Source: Pseudomonadota bacterium (GTDB taxonomy: Bacteria > Pseudomonadota > Gammaproteobacteria > UBA5335). From it: a DNA stretch of 7,453 bases. The stretch is from assembly GCA_021783685.1 (NCBI GenBank), contig JAJXTQ010000093.1, positions 1-7,453 on the forward strand. The letters are read 5' to 3'. Below, in pieces: positions 1-5,669 of this stretch (the stretch's first letter is position 1; every line of letters starts with the position of its first letter). The notes below the pieces were generated by a model. That model was not told the origin of the DNA, ran no database searches, and was given only the letters and a program-made list of their open reading frames with translations. Made by a program: the position numbers and the translations under genes.

Positions 1-26
1 AGACGGTGGAAGAGATTCTGGGCTGA
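1..26 (+). CDS. rpsE: 30S ribosomal protein S5, 3' end only
   Basis: Only the last seven codons and the TGA stop are present, reading T-V-E-E-I-L-G, after the last two bases of a split codon. The S5 C-terminus commonly ends in (K)-T/S-V-E-E-I-L-G, and rpsE is the gene normally found directly before rpmD in the spc operon. Both facts support the call, although the fragment is very short. The TGA overlaps the Shine-Dalgarno-like GAGGG (25-29) of rpmD, so translation of the two genes is probably coupled. Confidence 0.75.
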
Positions 27-34
27 GGGCGGCG

Positions 35-226
35 ATGACGGAAAAAGCGGACGGCAAGACGGTCAAGGTTACGCTGGTACGCAGCGTTGCCGGAACCAAG
101 ACGGACCACCGCGCCACGGTGCGCGGCCTTGGTCTCGGGCGCCTGAACAGCTCGCGCGTGCTCGAAGACACGCCCGCGGTTCGGGGCATGATCAACAAGG
201 TTTCCTACCTGATCAAGGTGGGTTGA
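35..226 (+). CDS. rpmD: 50S ribosomal protein L30
   Basis: This 63-residue protein is the small bacterial L30 of the large ribosomal subunit. The core reads [12 protein letters not shown], followed by the conserved [13 protein letters not shown] and the C-terminal [11 protein letters not shown]. All are L30 hallmarks (ferredoxin-like fold, family knowledge). It is a few residues longer than the E. coli protein because of a short charged N-terminal extension (M-T-E-K-A-D-G-K). The ATG at 35 is chosen because GAGGG at 25-29 lies 5 nt upstream and no better start exists. It sits between rpsE and rplO, the standard spc operon position, and ends 9 nt before rplO. Confidence 0.95.
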   Translation: MTEKADGKTVKVTLVRSVAGTKTDHRATVRGLGLGRLNSSRVLEDTPAVRGMINKVSYLIKVG

Positions 227-235
227 GGAACGCTC

Positions 236-682
236 ATGCGCTTGAATTCCATCAAACCGGCGGCCGGCTCCAAGAAGGTGCGGCATCGCGTCGGGCGGGG
301 CATCGGCAGCGGCTGGGGAAAGACCGCGGGCCGCGGTCACAAGGGTCAGAAGTCCCGTGCGGGCGGATTCCATAAGGTCGGCTTCGAGGGCGGTCAGATG
401 CCGCTGCACCGGCGGCTTCCCAAGCGCGGCTTCACGTCGCTGCATCGCCGGTACATCGAGACCATCCGTCTGACCGTCATCCAGGGTCTGGATGCGGAGG
501 AAGTCGACCTGCTCACGCTGAAGAGCGCCGGCATCGTGTCGGTTCTGGCGCAGGGTGCGCGGATCGTCAACACCGGAACCATCAGCCGGGCGGTGAAGGT
601 CCGCGGACTTGGCGTGAGCGCCGGCGCCCGCGCGGCCATCGAAGCGGCGGGCGGCTCGGTCGAGCCGGTCGGCGCGGCCTGA
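236..682 (+). CDS. rplO: 50S ribosomal protein L15
   Basis: L15 is a late-assembly protein of the large subunit that threads a basic N-terminal extension into 23S rRNA. The 148-residue product has the signature [26 protein letters not shown] at about residues 19-44. Its C-terminus, [19 protein letters not shown], is also typical. Length matches the family (about 144-150). The start is supported by GAGGA at 225-229, overlapping the rpmD stop, 6 nt before the ATG. Residue 27 is Trp inside the glycine-rich signature, where I would expect Leu or a similar residue; this is a minor oddity. secY follows after 26 nt. Confidence 0.96.
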   Translation: MRLNSIKPAAGSKKVRHRVGRGIGSGWGKTAGRGHKGQKSRAGGFHKVGFEGGQMPLHRRLPKRGFTSLHRRYIETIRLTVIQGLDAEEVDLLTLKSAGIVSVLAQGARIVNTGTISRAVKVRGLGVSAGARAAIEAAGGSVEPVGAA

Positions 683-708
683 CGGCGGCACCAGGGAAAG
701 GCGGATTC

Positions 709-2034
709 GTGAACCGGCCCGGGAATGCAGCGGTCAGCGGGGGGAAATATGCCGATCTACAGCGTCGGCTGGTATTTCTCCTGCTCGCGCTCGTCGTGTA
801 CCGGATCGGCACGCACATCCCGGTTCCGCTGATCGATCCCGATCAGTTCCGGCGTGCCTTCCAGTCGCAGCAGGGCGGGATTCTCGGCCTGATGAACATG
901 TTCTCGGGCGGCGCGCTGGCGCGGTTCTCGATCTTCTCGATCGGGATCATGCCGTACATCTCGGCGTCGATCATCCTGCAGATGCTTGCCTATGTCATGC
1001 CTTCCCTCGAAGCGCTGCGCAAGGAAGGGGAGTCGGGCCGTCGCAAGATCACGCAGTACACGCGCTATGCCACGGTGGGTCTTGCCGCGGTGCAGTCGTA
1101 CATGGCGATCGTCGCGATCGGATCGCTGCCGCATCTCGCCATCGTTCCCGGCTTCCTGTTCCGGTTTCTCGGCACGGTATCGCTGGTGACCGGCAGCATG
1201 TTCCTGATGTGGCTGGGCGAGCAGATCACCGAGCGCGGCCTGGGGAATGGCATTTCCATCATCATTTTTTCGGGGATCGTGGCAGGGCTGCCGGGGGCGA
1301 TCGGCCGCCTGTTCGAACTCGTTTCCAGCGGCGCGCTCGGGTACCTCTCGTTCTTTGCCATCGCCGCGCTGATCGTGGTCGTGACCGGATTCGTGGTCTT
1401 CGTCGAGCGGGGCCAGCGGCGGATTCTCGTCAACTACGCCAAGCGGCAGGTCGGAAACCGCGTCTACGGCGGCCAGAGCTCCTATCTGCCCCTGAAGCTC
1501 AACATGTCCGGGGTGATCCCGCCGATCTTCGCGTCGTCGATCGTGTTGTTCCCGGCGACCATCGCGGGGTGGTTTTCGGCGGGGCACGGAATGCGCTGGA
1601 TTCGCGACCTGGCTGCGACCCTGCAGCACGGCCAGCCCTTGTACCTGATCCTGTACGCGTCGTTGATCGTGTTTTTCTGCTTCTTTTACACCGCATTGGT
1701 GTTCAATACGAAGGAGCAGGCGGACAACCTCAAGAAGAGCGGCGCCTTCGTGCCCGGCATCCGTCCCGGCGATCAGACGGCCCGTTTCATCGACAAGATT
1801 CTGCTGCGTCTCACACTGGCGGGAGCCATCTACATCACCCTGGTGTGCCTGGTGCCGGAATTTCTGTATCTGCGCTGGAGCGTGCCGTTCTACTTCGGCG
1901 GCACGTCGCTGCTCATCGTGGTGGTGGTGACGATGGACTTCATGGCCCAGGTACAGGCGTATTTGATGACGCACCAATACGATTCGCTGCTCAAGAAGGC
2001 GAATTTCCGTGGTGCGCCCGGGTTGATGCGGTGA
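709..2034 (+). CDS. secY: Preprotein translocase subunit SecY
   Basis: SecY is the channel-forming subunit of the SecYEG translocon in the inner membrane. At 441 residues it has the usual length. About ten hydrophobic segments are visible: TM1 near residues 21-38, the plug region near 55-72 (N-M-F-S-G-G-A-L), TM2 with [11 protein letters not shown] near 78-88, and the last segments near 365-412. The cytoplasmic C5 loop contains G-I-R-P-G at 350-354, where R352 corresponds to the SecA/ribosome-contacting Arg357 of E. coli. The start is GTG, preceded by AAAGG at 697-701. No in-frame ATG occurs before residue 62, inside the plug, so GTG is the best start. It ends 4 nt before infA. Confidence 0.97.
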   Translation: MNRPGNAAVSGGKYADLQRRLVFLLLALVVYRIGTHIPVPLIDPDQFRRAFQSQQGGILGLMNMFSGGALARFSIFSIGIMPYISASIILQMLAYVMPSLEALRKEGESGRRKITQYTRYATVGLAAVQSYMAIVAIGSLPHLAIVPGFLFRFLGTVSLVTGSMFLMWLGEQITERGLGNGISIIIFSGIVAGLPGAIGRLFELVSSGALGYLSFFAIAALIVVVTGFVVFVERGQRRILVNYAKRQVGNRVYGGQSSYLPLKLNMSGVIPPIFASSIVLFPATIAGWFSAGHGMRWIRDLAATLQHGQPLYLILYASLIVFFCFFYTALVFNTKEQADNLKKSGAFVPGIRPGDQTARFIDKILLRLTLAGAIYITLVCLVPEFLYLRWSVPFYFGGTSLLIVVVVTMDFMAQVQAYLMTHQYDSLLKKANFRGAPGLMR

Positions 2035-2038
2035 AGGT

Positions 2039-2257
2039 ATGGCGCGCGACGACGTGATTCAGATGCAGGGGGAGATCCTCGAAAATCTCCCCAATGCGAC
2101 GTTTCGCGTGAAGCTCGAGAACAACCATGTGGTTCTGGGGCACATTTCCGGCAAGATGCGAATGCACTACATACGCATTCTTCCGGGTGACAAGGTGACG
2201 GTGGAATTGACGCCGTATGACCTCTCGCGGGCAAGGATCGTCTTTCGGGCGAGATAA
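2039..2257 (+). CDS. infA: Translation initiation factor IF-1
   Basis: IF-1 is a 72-residue OB-fold protein that occupies the A site of the 30S subunit during initiation. The sequence is almost a family consensus: D-D-V-I-Q-M-Q-G near the start, then [24 protein letters not shown] and [15 protein letters not shown]. The [11 protein letters not shown] start is the form found in betaproteobacteria. Its place between secY and rpmJ fits that group; in E. coli infA lies elsewhere. The ATG follows the secY stop by 4 nt, and the only purine-rich stretch (GAAGG, 2033-2037) ends 1 nt before the ATG, so initiation may depend on coupling to secY. Confidence 0.97.
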   Translation: MARDDVIQMQGEILENLPNATFRVKLENNHVVLGHISGKMRMHYIRILPGDKVTVELTPYDLSRARIVFRAR

Positions 2258-2258
2258 A

Positions 2259-2288
2259 CACGCCGGAGCGTCCCGTTCGGGAGGCGTG
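2259..2288 (+). promoter_or_regulatory. Inverted repeat in the infA-rpmJ gap, possible mRNA hairpin
   Basis: Starting 2 nt after the infA stop, CACGCC (2259-2264) pairs with GGCGTG (2283-2288), and inside it TCCC (2271-2274) pairs with GGGA (2279-2282) around a GTTC loop. A 6-nt bulge (2265-2270) lies on the 5' side only. No T-run follows, so it does not look like an intrinsic terminator. It ends 16 nt before the rpmJ Shine-Dalgarno. It could stabilise or process the mRNA; function is inference. Confidence 0.35.
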
Positions 2289-2315
2289 CCGGGGGTGAGG
2301 GAACAGGAGTACGAC

Positions 2316-2429
2316 ATGAAAGTCATGGCATCGGTAAAGAAGATGTGCCGCAAGTGCAAGGTGATCCGCCGCAAGCGCGTGGTGCGAGTGATCTGCTCGG
2401 ACCCGCGCCACAAGCAGCGTCAGGGCTAA
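2316..2429 (+). CDS. rpmJ: 50S ribosomal protein L36, zinc-binding (C+) form
   Basis: L36 is the smallest large-subunit protein, 37 residues here, and helps pack 23S rRNA. The zinc-knuckle ligands are all visible: C11, C14, C27 and H32 (C-x2-C-x12-C-x4-H). This is therefore the zinc-binding paralogue rather than the zinc-free one used under zinc limitation. The start at 2316 is fixed by a good AGGAG (2305-2309) 6 nt upstream. The reading frame is open further upstream, to an ATG at 2217 inside infA, but that part overlaps infA and is not L36-like. In the E. coli order rpmJ follows secY directly; here infA intervenes. rpsM starts 40 nt downstream. Confidence 0.95.
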   Translation: MKVMASVKKMCRKCKVIRRKRVVRVICSDPRHKQRQG

Positions 2430-2469
2430 GAATGGAATCCTTCGGGACTTTGAGAAAGTGAACTAAGCA

Positions 2470-2841
2470 ATGGCACGGATAGCCGGAATCAATATTCCCC
2501 CGCATCAGCATTCCGAGATCGGCCTGACGGCGATCTACGGCATCGGGCGCGCGCGGGCGCGCGCCATCCTGGATGCCGTGAAAGTTCCGTATGACCGCAA
2601 GGTCAAGGAGCTGACCGATGCGGAAGTCGAACGTATCCGGGAGGCGGTCGGCCGCTTCACCGTCGAGGGCGATCTCCGCCGCGAAATCCAACTCTCGATC
2701 AAGCGCTTGATCGACCTCGGCTGCTATCGCGGCATGCGGCACCGCCGCGGCCTGCCGGTGCGGGGCCAGCGTACCCGTACCAATGCCCGTACCCGCAAGG
2801 GTCCGCGCAAGGCCGGCGTCGCACTCAAGAAAGGATCCTAA
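2470..2841 (+). CDS. rpsM: 30S ribosomal protein S13
   Basis: S13 lies in the head of the small subunit and contacts the large subunit (bridges B1a/B1b) and the P-site tRNA. The 123-residue protein begins [10 protein letters not shown] and has the helix-hairpin-helix-like L-T-A-I-Y-G-I-G near residues 18-25. It also has the conserved [11 protein letters not shown] at about 74-84, [18 protein letters not shown] and the basic tail [10 protein letters not shown]. It is a few residues longer than E. coli S13 at the C-terminus. The Shine-Dalgarno is weak (only GAGAAAG at 2452-2458, too far upstream), which suggests coupling to rpmJ or translational control. It is the first S-protein gene of the alpha operon, and rpsK follows 2 nt after its stop. 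Confidence 0.97.
   Translation: MARIAGINIPPHQHSEIGLTAIYGIGRARARAILDAVKVPYDRKVKELTDAEVERIREAVGRFTVEGDLRREIQLSIKRLIDLGCYRGMRHRRGLPVRGQRTRTNARTRKGPRKAGVALKKGS
2546..2565 (+). repeat. Perfect 9-bp dyad of alternating CG inside rpsM
   Basis: GGCGCGCGC (2546-2554) and its exact reverse complement (2557-2565) flank two bases. It encodes the Arg-Ala-Arg-Ala stretch of S13, residues 26-32. Alternating C/G of this length can form a very stable mRNA hairpin or, in supercoiled DNA, Z-DNA. It may simply reflect GC-rich codon choice for Arg-Ala repeats. Confidence 0.5.
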
Positions 2842-2843
2842 GC

Positions 2844-3254
2844 ATGGCAACGCGTAATCCGAGCCAGCAGCAGGCCGCGCAGCGCGCGCGGAAGAAGGTC
2901 AAGAAGAACATCGCCGAGGGCATCGCGCACGTTCACGCGTCCTTCAACAACACCATCATCACGATCACCGATCGCCAGGGCAATGCGCTTTCCTGGGCAA
3001 CCAGCGGCGGGGCGGGATTCAAGGGCTCGCGCAAGTCGACCCCGTTCGCGGCGCAGGTTGCCGCCGAGACGGCCGGCCGTGCGGCGCTCGAATGCGGCGT
3101 GAAGAACCTCGAGGTGCGGATCAAGGGCCCGGGCCCCGGACGCGAATCCTCGGTTCGCGCGCTCAATGCTTGCGGGTTTCGCATTACGTCCATCCAGGAC
3201 ATCACGCCCGTTCCGCACAACGGCTGCCGCGCGCCCAAGCGCCGGCGCGTCTGA
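2844..3254 (+). CDS. rpsK: 30S ribosomal protein S11
   Basis: S11 forms part of the platform of the small subunit, near the E-site codon and the anti-Shine-Dalgarno helix. The 136-residue sequence has a basic variable N-terminus, then [24 protein letters not shown] at about 21-44. The core motif [11 protein letters not shown] follows, then the strongly conserved [15 protein letters not shown] and the C-terminal [18 protein letters not shown]. Length is slightly above that of E. coli S11 because of the N-terminus. AAGGA at 2831-2835 inside the rpsM 3' end lies 8 nt before the ATG. rpsM and rpsK are separated by 2 nt, so coupling is likely. Confidence 0.97.
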   Translation: MATRNPSQQQAAQRARKKVKKNIAEGIAHVHASFNNTIITITDRQGNALSWATSGGAGFKGSRKSTPFAAQVAAETAGRAALECGVKNLEVRIKGPGPGRESSVRALNACGFRITSIQDITPVPHNGCRAPKRRRV

Positions 3255-3294
3255 GAAGGCGGAGCCGACTGGTGGAATACGGAACCGATAACCT

Positions 3295-3320
3295 GATCGC
3301 TGCGGCATGTGCCGGCGATC
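3295..3320 (+). promoter_or_regulatory. Hairpin upstream of rpsD
   Basis: In the 87-nt rpsK-rpsD gap, GATCGC (3295-3300) pairs perfectly with GCGATC (3315-3320). Inside it CGGCA (3303-3307) pairs with TGCCG (3310-3314), with only a 2-nt bulge (TG, 3301-3302) on the 5' arm. Practically the inner stem closes as four pairs on an ATGT loop. It ends 10 nt before the rpsD Shine-Dalgarno. Only three Ts follow, so a terminator is unlikely. Control of S4 synthesis or mRNA processing is possible but inferred. Confidence 0.45.
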
Positions 3321-3341
3321 TTTGCTGAGCAGGAAGAGAAC

Positions 3342-3965
3342 ATGGCTCGCTACACGGGAGCAAAACTCAAGCTATCGCGGCGGGAAGGCACCGACCTGTT
3401 TCTGAAGAGCGCACGTCGTGCGCTCGACACCAAGTGCAAGGCCGACAGCAAACCCGGCCAGCACGGCCGAACGTCCGGCGCCCGACTGTCCGACTACGGT
3501 ACGCAGCTTCGCGAGAAGCAGAAGGTCAAGCGGACCTACGGCGTACTGGAGCGCCAGTTCCGGCGCTATTTCGCCGAGGCCGAGCGCCGCAAGGGCAACA
3601 CGGGTGAGAACCTGATCGCCCTGCTCGAGTCGCGCCTGGACAACGTCGTCTACCGCATGGGCTTCGGCTCGACCCGCGCCGAGGCGCGCCAGCTGGTCTC
3701 GCACTGCGCGGTCGAAGTCAACGGCAAGGTGACGAACATCTCGTCGATGCTGCTGCGCGCCGGGGATCAGATCACGATCCGCGAACGCGCCCGCAAGCAG
3801 ACGCGCATCCAGGATGCCCTCGGCCTCGCGGCCCAGAGCGGATTCCCGTCCTGGGTCGAAGTCGACGCGCAGAAGATGACCGGCAAGTTCAAGGCGCTTC
3901 CGGATCGCGGCGACGTCGCGCAGGACATCAACGAGTCGCTGGTCGTCGAGTTGTATTCCCGGTAA
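3342..3965 (+). CDS. rpsD: 30S ribosomal protein S4
   Basis: S4 is a primary 16S rRNA-binding protein that nucleates assembly of the small subunit. In E. coli it also represses the alpha operon by binding its mRNA. The 207-residue sequence starts [20 protein letters not shown]. It carries [16 protein letters not shown] near 45-60, the S4 RNA-binding domain from about 95 ([25 protein letters not shown]) to about 160, and ends V-V-E-L-Y-S-R. Only one N-terminal Cys (K-C-K) is present, so it is the zinc-free form as in E. coli. The start is set by AGGAAGAG at 3331-3338. An in-frame GTG at 3309 would add 11 unconserved residues and lies inside a hairpin, so I rejected it. Confidence 0.97.
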   Translation: MARYTGAKLKLSRREGTDLFLKSARRALDTKCKADSKPGQHGRTSGARLSDYGTQLREKQKVKRTYGVLERQFRRYFAEAERRKGNTGENLIALLESRLDNVVYRMGFGSTRAEARQLVSHCAVEVNGKVTNISSMLLRAGDQITIRERARKQTRIQDALGLAAQSGFPSWVEVDAQKMTGKFKALPDRGDVAQDINESLVVELYSR

Positions 3966-3972
3966 TGCAGGG

Positions 3973-4019
3973 GCGGCGCCGGCGTGATGCGGGAGCCGGC
4001 GCTGCATCGCGAATCCCGC
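3973..4019 (+). promoter_or_regulatory. Candidate H-type RNA pseudoknot between rpsD and rpoA
   Basis: Stem 1 is GCGCCGGC (3976-3983) with GCCGGCGC (3995-4002), perfect over 8 bp and extendable to 11 bp (3973-4005) with one G-U pair. Its 11-nt loop ends in GCGGGA (3989-3994), which is exactly complementary to TCCCGC at 4014-4019, giving stem 2. Loop lengths (5, 0 and about 11 nt) fit a standard H-type pseudoknot. A competing pairing, GATGC (3986-3990) with GCATC (4004-4008), is also possible. There is no U-tract. It starts 7 nt after the rpsD stop and ends 42 nt before the rpoA ribosome-binding site. Seen: the complementarity. Inferred: that the RNA folds so and binds S4 or modulates rpoA. 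Confidence 0.45.
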
Positions 4020-4079
4020 GACCATCCACCAGCCTTATCGGTGTAACGAGCCGAGGGTATTGAAAGGGATTGTGTCAGC

Positions 4080-5060
4080 ATGAATGCCACAGGATTGTTG
4101 AAGCCGCGCTCCATCGAAGTCGAATCGATGGGGCCAAACGCCGCCGTCGTGACGATGGAGCCGTTCGAGCGCGGCTATGGCCATACGCTGGGAAATGCGC
4201 TCCGGCGCATCATCCTGTCCTCGATGGTCGGCTACGCGCCCACCGAGGTGCAGATCGAGGGCGTCGTACATGAGTACTCGACCATCGACGGCGTGCGCGA
4301 GGACGTCGTCGACATCCTGCTCAACCTCAAGGGTATCGTGTTCAAGCTGCACAACCGCGACGAGGTGACGCTGAACCTGCGCAAGGAAGGCGAAGGGATC
4401 GTGACGGCGGGCGACATCGAACTGCCCCACGACGTCGAGGTGATCAACCCCGACCACGTGATCGCGCACCTCTCGGCGGCCGGCAAGCTTGCCATGCAGG
4501 TCAAGGTGGAAAAGGGCCGCGGCTATATTCCCGGGAACGTCCGGGCATTCCGCGACGATCATTCCGCGACCATCGGCCGGATCGTTCTGGACGCGTCGTT
4601 CTCGCCGGTTCGCCGCGTGAGCTACACCGTCGAGAGCGCGCGGGTCGAGCAGCGGACCGACCTGGACAAGCTCGTGATGACGATCGAAACCAACGGCGCG
4701 ATCGCGCCCGAGGAAACGGTTCGGCAATCCGCGCGCATTCTGGTTGAGCAGCTTTCGGTCTTCGCGGCGCTGGAAGGCGTCGGCGAACCGGCGCACGCGC
4801 AGCGTGCGAAGGTCGACGTCGACCCGATGCTGCTGCGGCCGGTCGACGACCTGGAGCTGACCGTTCGCTCGGCGAACTGCCTCAAGGCGGAAAACATCTA
4901 TTACATCGGCGACCTGATCCAACGTACCGAGAACGAGCTGCTCAAGACCCCGAACCTGGGCCGCAAGTCGCTCAACGAGATCAAGGAAGTGCTCGCGACG
5001 CGTGGCCTCACCCTCGGCATGAAGCTGGAGAACTGGCCGCCGGTCGGGCTCGAGAAGTAA
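4080..5060 (+). CDS. rpoA: DNA-directed RNA polymerase subunit alpha
   Basis: The alpha subunit dimerises to start assembly of core RNA polymerase. Its C-terminal domain contacts UP elements and activators. At 326 residues it has the family length. The N-terminal domain has [15 protein letters not shown] at about residues 29-43, then [13 protein letters not shown] and [13 protein letters not shown] flexible linker (about 234-248) leads to the C-terminal domain [11 protein letters not shown]263, N266, C267 and K269 match E. coli R265, N268, C269 and K271, and N-L-G-R-K-S supplies the second DNA-contact helix. All key residues are present. GAAAGGG (4062-4068) lies 11 nt before the ATG, somewhat far. 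It follows rpsD after 114 nt, the longest gap within the ribosomal genes. Confidence 0.98.
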   Translation: MNATGLLKPRSIEVESMGPNAAVVTMEPFERGYGHTLGNALRRIILSSMVGYAPTEVQIEGVVHEYSTIDGVREDVVDILLNLKGIVFKLHNRDEVTLNLRKEGEGIVTAGDIELPHDVEVINPDHVIAHLSAAGKLAMQVKVEKGRGYIPGNVRAFRDDHSATIGRIVLDASFSPVRRVSYTVESARVEQRTDLDKLVMTIETNGAIAPEETVRQSARILVEQLSVFAALEGVGEPAHAQRAKVDVDPMLLRPVDDLELTVRSANCLKAENIYYIGDLIQRTENELLKTPNLGRKSLNEIKEVLATRGLTLGMKLENWPPVGLEK

Positions 5061-5089
5061 ACAACTGACAGAAAAGAGAAGGAAATCCC

Positions 5090-5485
5090 ATGCGCCACGG
5101 ACACGGACTGCGAAAACTCAATCGCACCAGCAGCCACCGCTTGGCAATGCTGCGCAACATGTCCAACTCGCTGTTGCGTCACGAGGCCATCAAGACGACG
5201 CTTCCCAAGGCCAAGGAATTGCGTCGCGTCGTGGAACCGCTGATCACGCTTGCGAAGGACCCGACGGTGGCCAATCGCCGCCTGGCGTTCGACCGCCTGC
5301 GCGACCGCGAAATGGTCGTCAAGCTGTTCGGCGAGCTCGGCCCCCGGTACAAGACCCGGCCGGGCGGTTATCTCCGCATTCTCAAGTTCGGGTTCCGCAA
5401 CGGCGACAACGCGCCGATGGCGTACGTCGAACTGGTCGACCGGCCCGCGCCGGTCGAGTCTGCGGAAGGCACTCCGCAGCAGTAA
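5090..5485 (+). CDS. rplQ: 50S ribosomal protein L17
   Basis: L17 is a large-subunit protein located near the exit tunnel. The 131-residue sequence has the conserved [15 protein letters not shown] at about 10-24, then [26 protein letters not shown] and [12 protein letters not shown]. It ends with [14 protein letters not shown]. The last 14 or so residues (R-P-A-P-V-E-S-A-E...) form a variable tail. The M-R-H-G-H-G start resembles Alcaligenaceae-type L17 more than enterobacterial M-R-H-R-K-S-G (recall, not a search). AAGGA at 5079-5083 lies 6 nt upstream of the ATG. It is the last gene of the alpha operon. Confidence 0.97.
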   Translation: MRHGHGLRKLNRTSSHRLAMLRNMSNSLLRHEAIKTTLPKAKELRRVVEPLITLAKDPTVANRRLAFDRLRDREMVVKLFGELGPRYKTRPGGYLRILKFGFRNGDNAPMAYVELVDRPAPVESAEGTPQQ

Positions 5486-5491
5486 GGTCAC

Positions 5492-5522
5492 CCACCCGCT
5501 CCCGCGACGCGGCGGCGGGTGG
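5492..5522 (+). terminator. Strong hairpin just after rplQ, possible operon terminator
   Basis: Six nucleotides after the rplQ stop, CCACCCGC (5492-5499) pairs perfectly with GCGGGTGG (5515-5522). Inside it CCGC (5502-5505) pairs with GCGG (5509-5512) around a GAC loop, leaving a symmetric 2x2 internal loop. The position suits termination of the ribosomal operon. There is no U-tract downstream (the next bases are G/C-rich), so classical intrinsic termination is doubtful; Rho-dependent ending or 3'-end protection is equally possible. Confidence 0.4.
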
Positions 5523-5612
5523 TGCGGCCCCGGGGGAGCGCGGACACACTCCGCCCGCCTTCCCAACAGCCCGCCAGGCCGCCGGTCGCGGTGCGCGCTG
5601 GCCCGCGGGCAG

Positions 5613-5632
5613 GACGCCGGGGCATCGGCGTC
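5613..5632 (+). repeat. Perfect 7-bp dyad upstream of the phosphoesterase gene
   Basis: GACGCCG (5613-5619) and CGGCGTC (5626-5632) are exact reverse complements around a 6-nt spacer GGGCAT. Only TTT occurs further downstream (5638-5640), so it is a poor intrinsic terminator. Its 3' arm overlaps the first half of the candidate Pho box, so it could equally be an operator-like dyad. The rest of the gap 5486-5669 is GC-rich, with no gene I can support. Confidence 0.4.
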
Positions 5633-5661
5633 ACGGGTTTGTAATCGCACCGCCATATAGT
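5628..5661 (+). promoter_or_regulatory. Candidate PhoB-type promoter (Pho box plus -10 TATAGT)
   Basis: GCGTCAC (5628-5634), 4 nt, then TTGTAAT (5639-5645) resemble the two direct 7-bp halves of a Pho box (CTGTCAT/C). The first matches at 5 of 7 allowing C at the last place, the second at 5 of 7. After exactly 10 nt comes TATAGT (5656-5661), matching TATAAT at 5 of 6. This layout, with no normal -35 and the second half-site in its place, is that of the E. coli phoA promoter, whose -10 is also TATAGT (recall). The 4-nt spacer GGGT is not A/T-rich and both repeats are degenerate, so the box is only a candidate. The -10 itself is more secure. A start about 7 nt after it falls at 5668, just before the ATG at 5670. 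Confidence 0.42.
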
Positions 5662-5669
5662 CCCGCCCG

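Noticed and set aside
757..1977. Long open frame on the minus strand opposite secY (about 406 codons)
   Set aside because: It is an antisense shadow of a certain gene in GC-rich DNA; its product is rich in His, Arg, Asp and Gln with no recognisable domain.
2217..2315. N-terminal extension of rpmJ from an ATG inside infA
   Set aside because: It overlaps infA, is not L36-like, and the ATG at 2316 has AGGAG at the correct distance and gives a standard 37-residue L36.
3125..3136. GGGCCCGGGCCC palindrome in rpsK
   Set aside because: It encodes the universally conserved Gly-Pro-Gly-Pro of S11, so the palindrome follows from GC-rich codons for a constrained motif.
3309..3341. Upstream in-frame GTG start for rpsD, and an out-of-frame ATG at 3307
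   Set aside because: S4 proteins start M-A-R-Y, which matches the ATG at 3342 with its good Shine-Dalgarno. The GTG and the ATG at 3307 both sit inside the hairpin; the latter opens a frame of about 30 codons with no ribosome-binding site.
4035..4063. Possible internal promoter before rpoA (TTATCG, 17 nt, TATTGA)
   Set aside because: The -35 matches TTGACA at only 3 of 6 and the -10 is weak; not enough to claim a promoter.
4035..4922. Long minus-strand frame opposite rpoA
   Set aside because: Shadow of rpoA produced by third-position GC bias; no domain and no ribosome-binding site of note.
5601..5610. GCCCGCGGGC 10-bp palindrome in the rplQ-phosphoesterase gap
   Set aside because: Short, without a loop, and expected by chance in so GC-rich a stretch; no adjacent signal.
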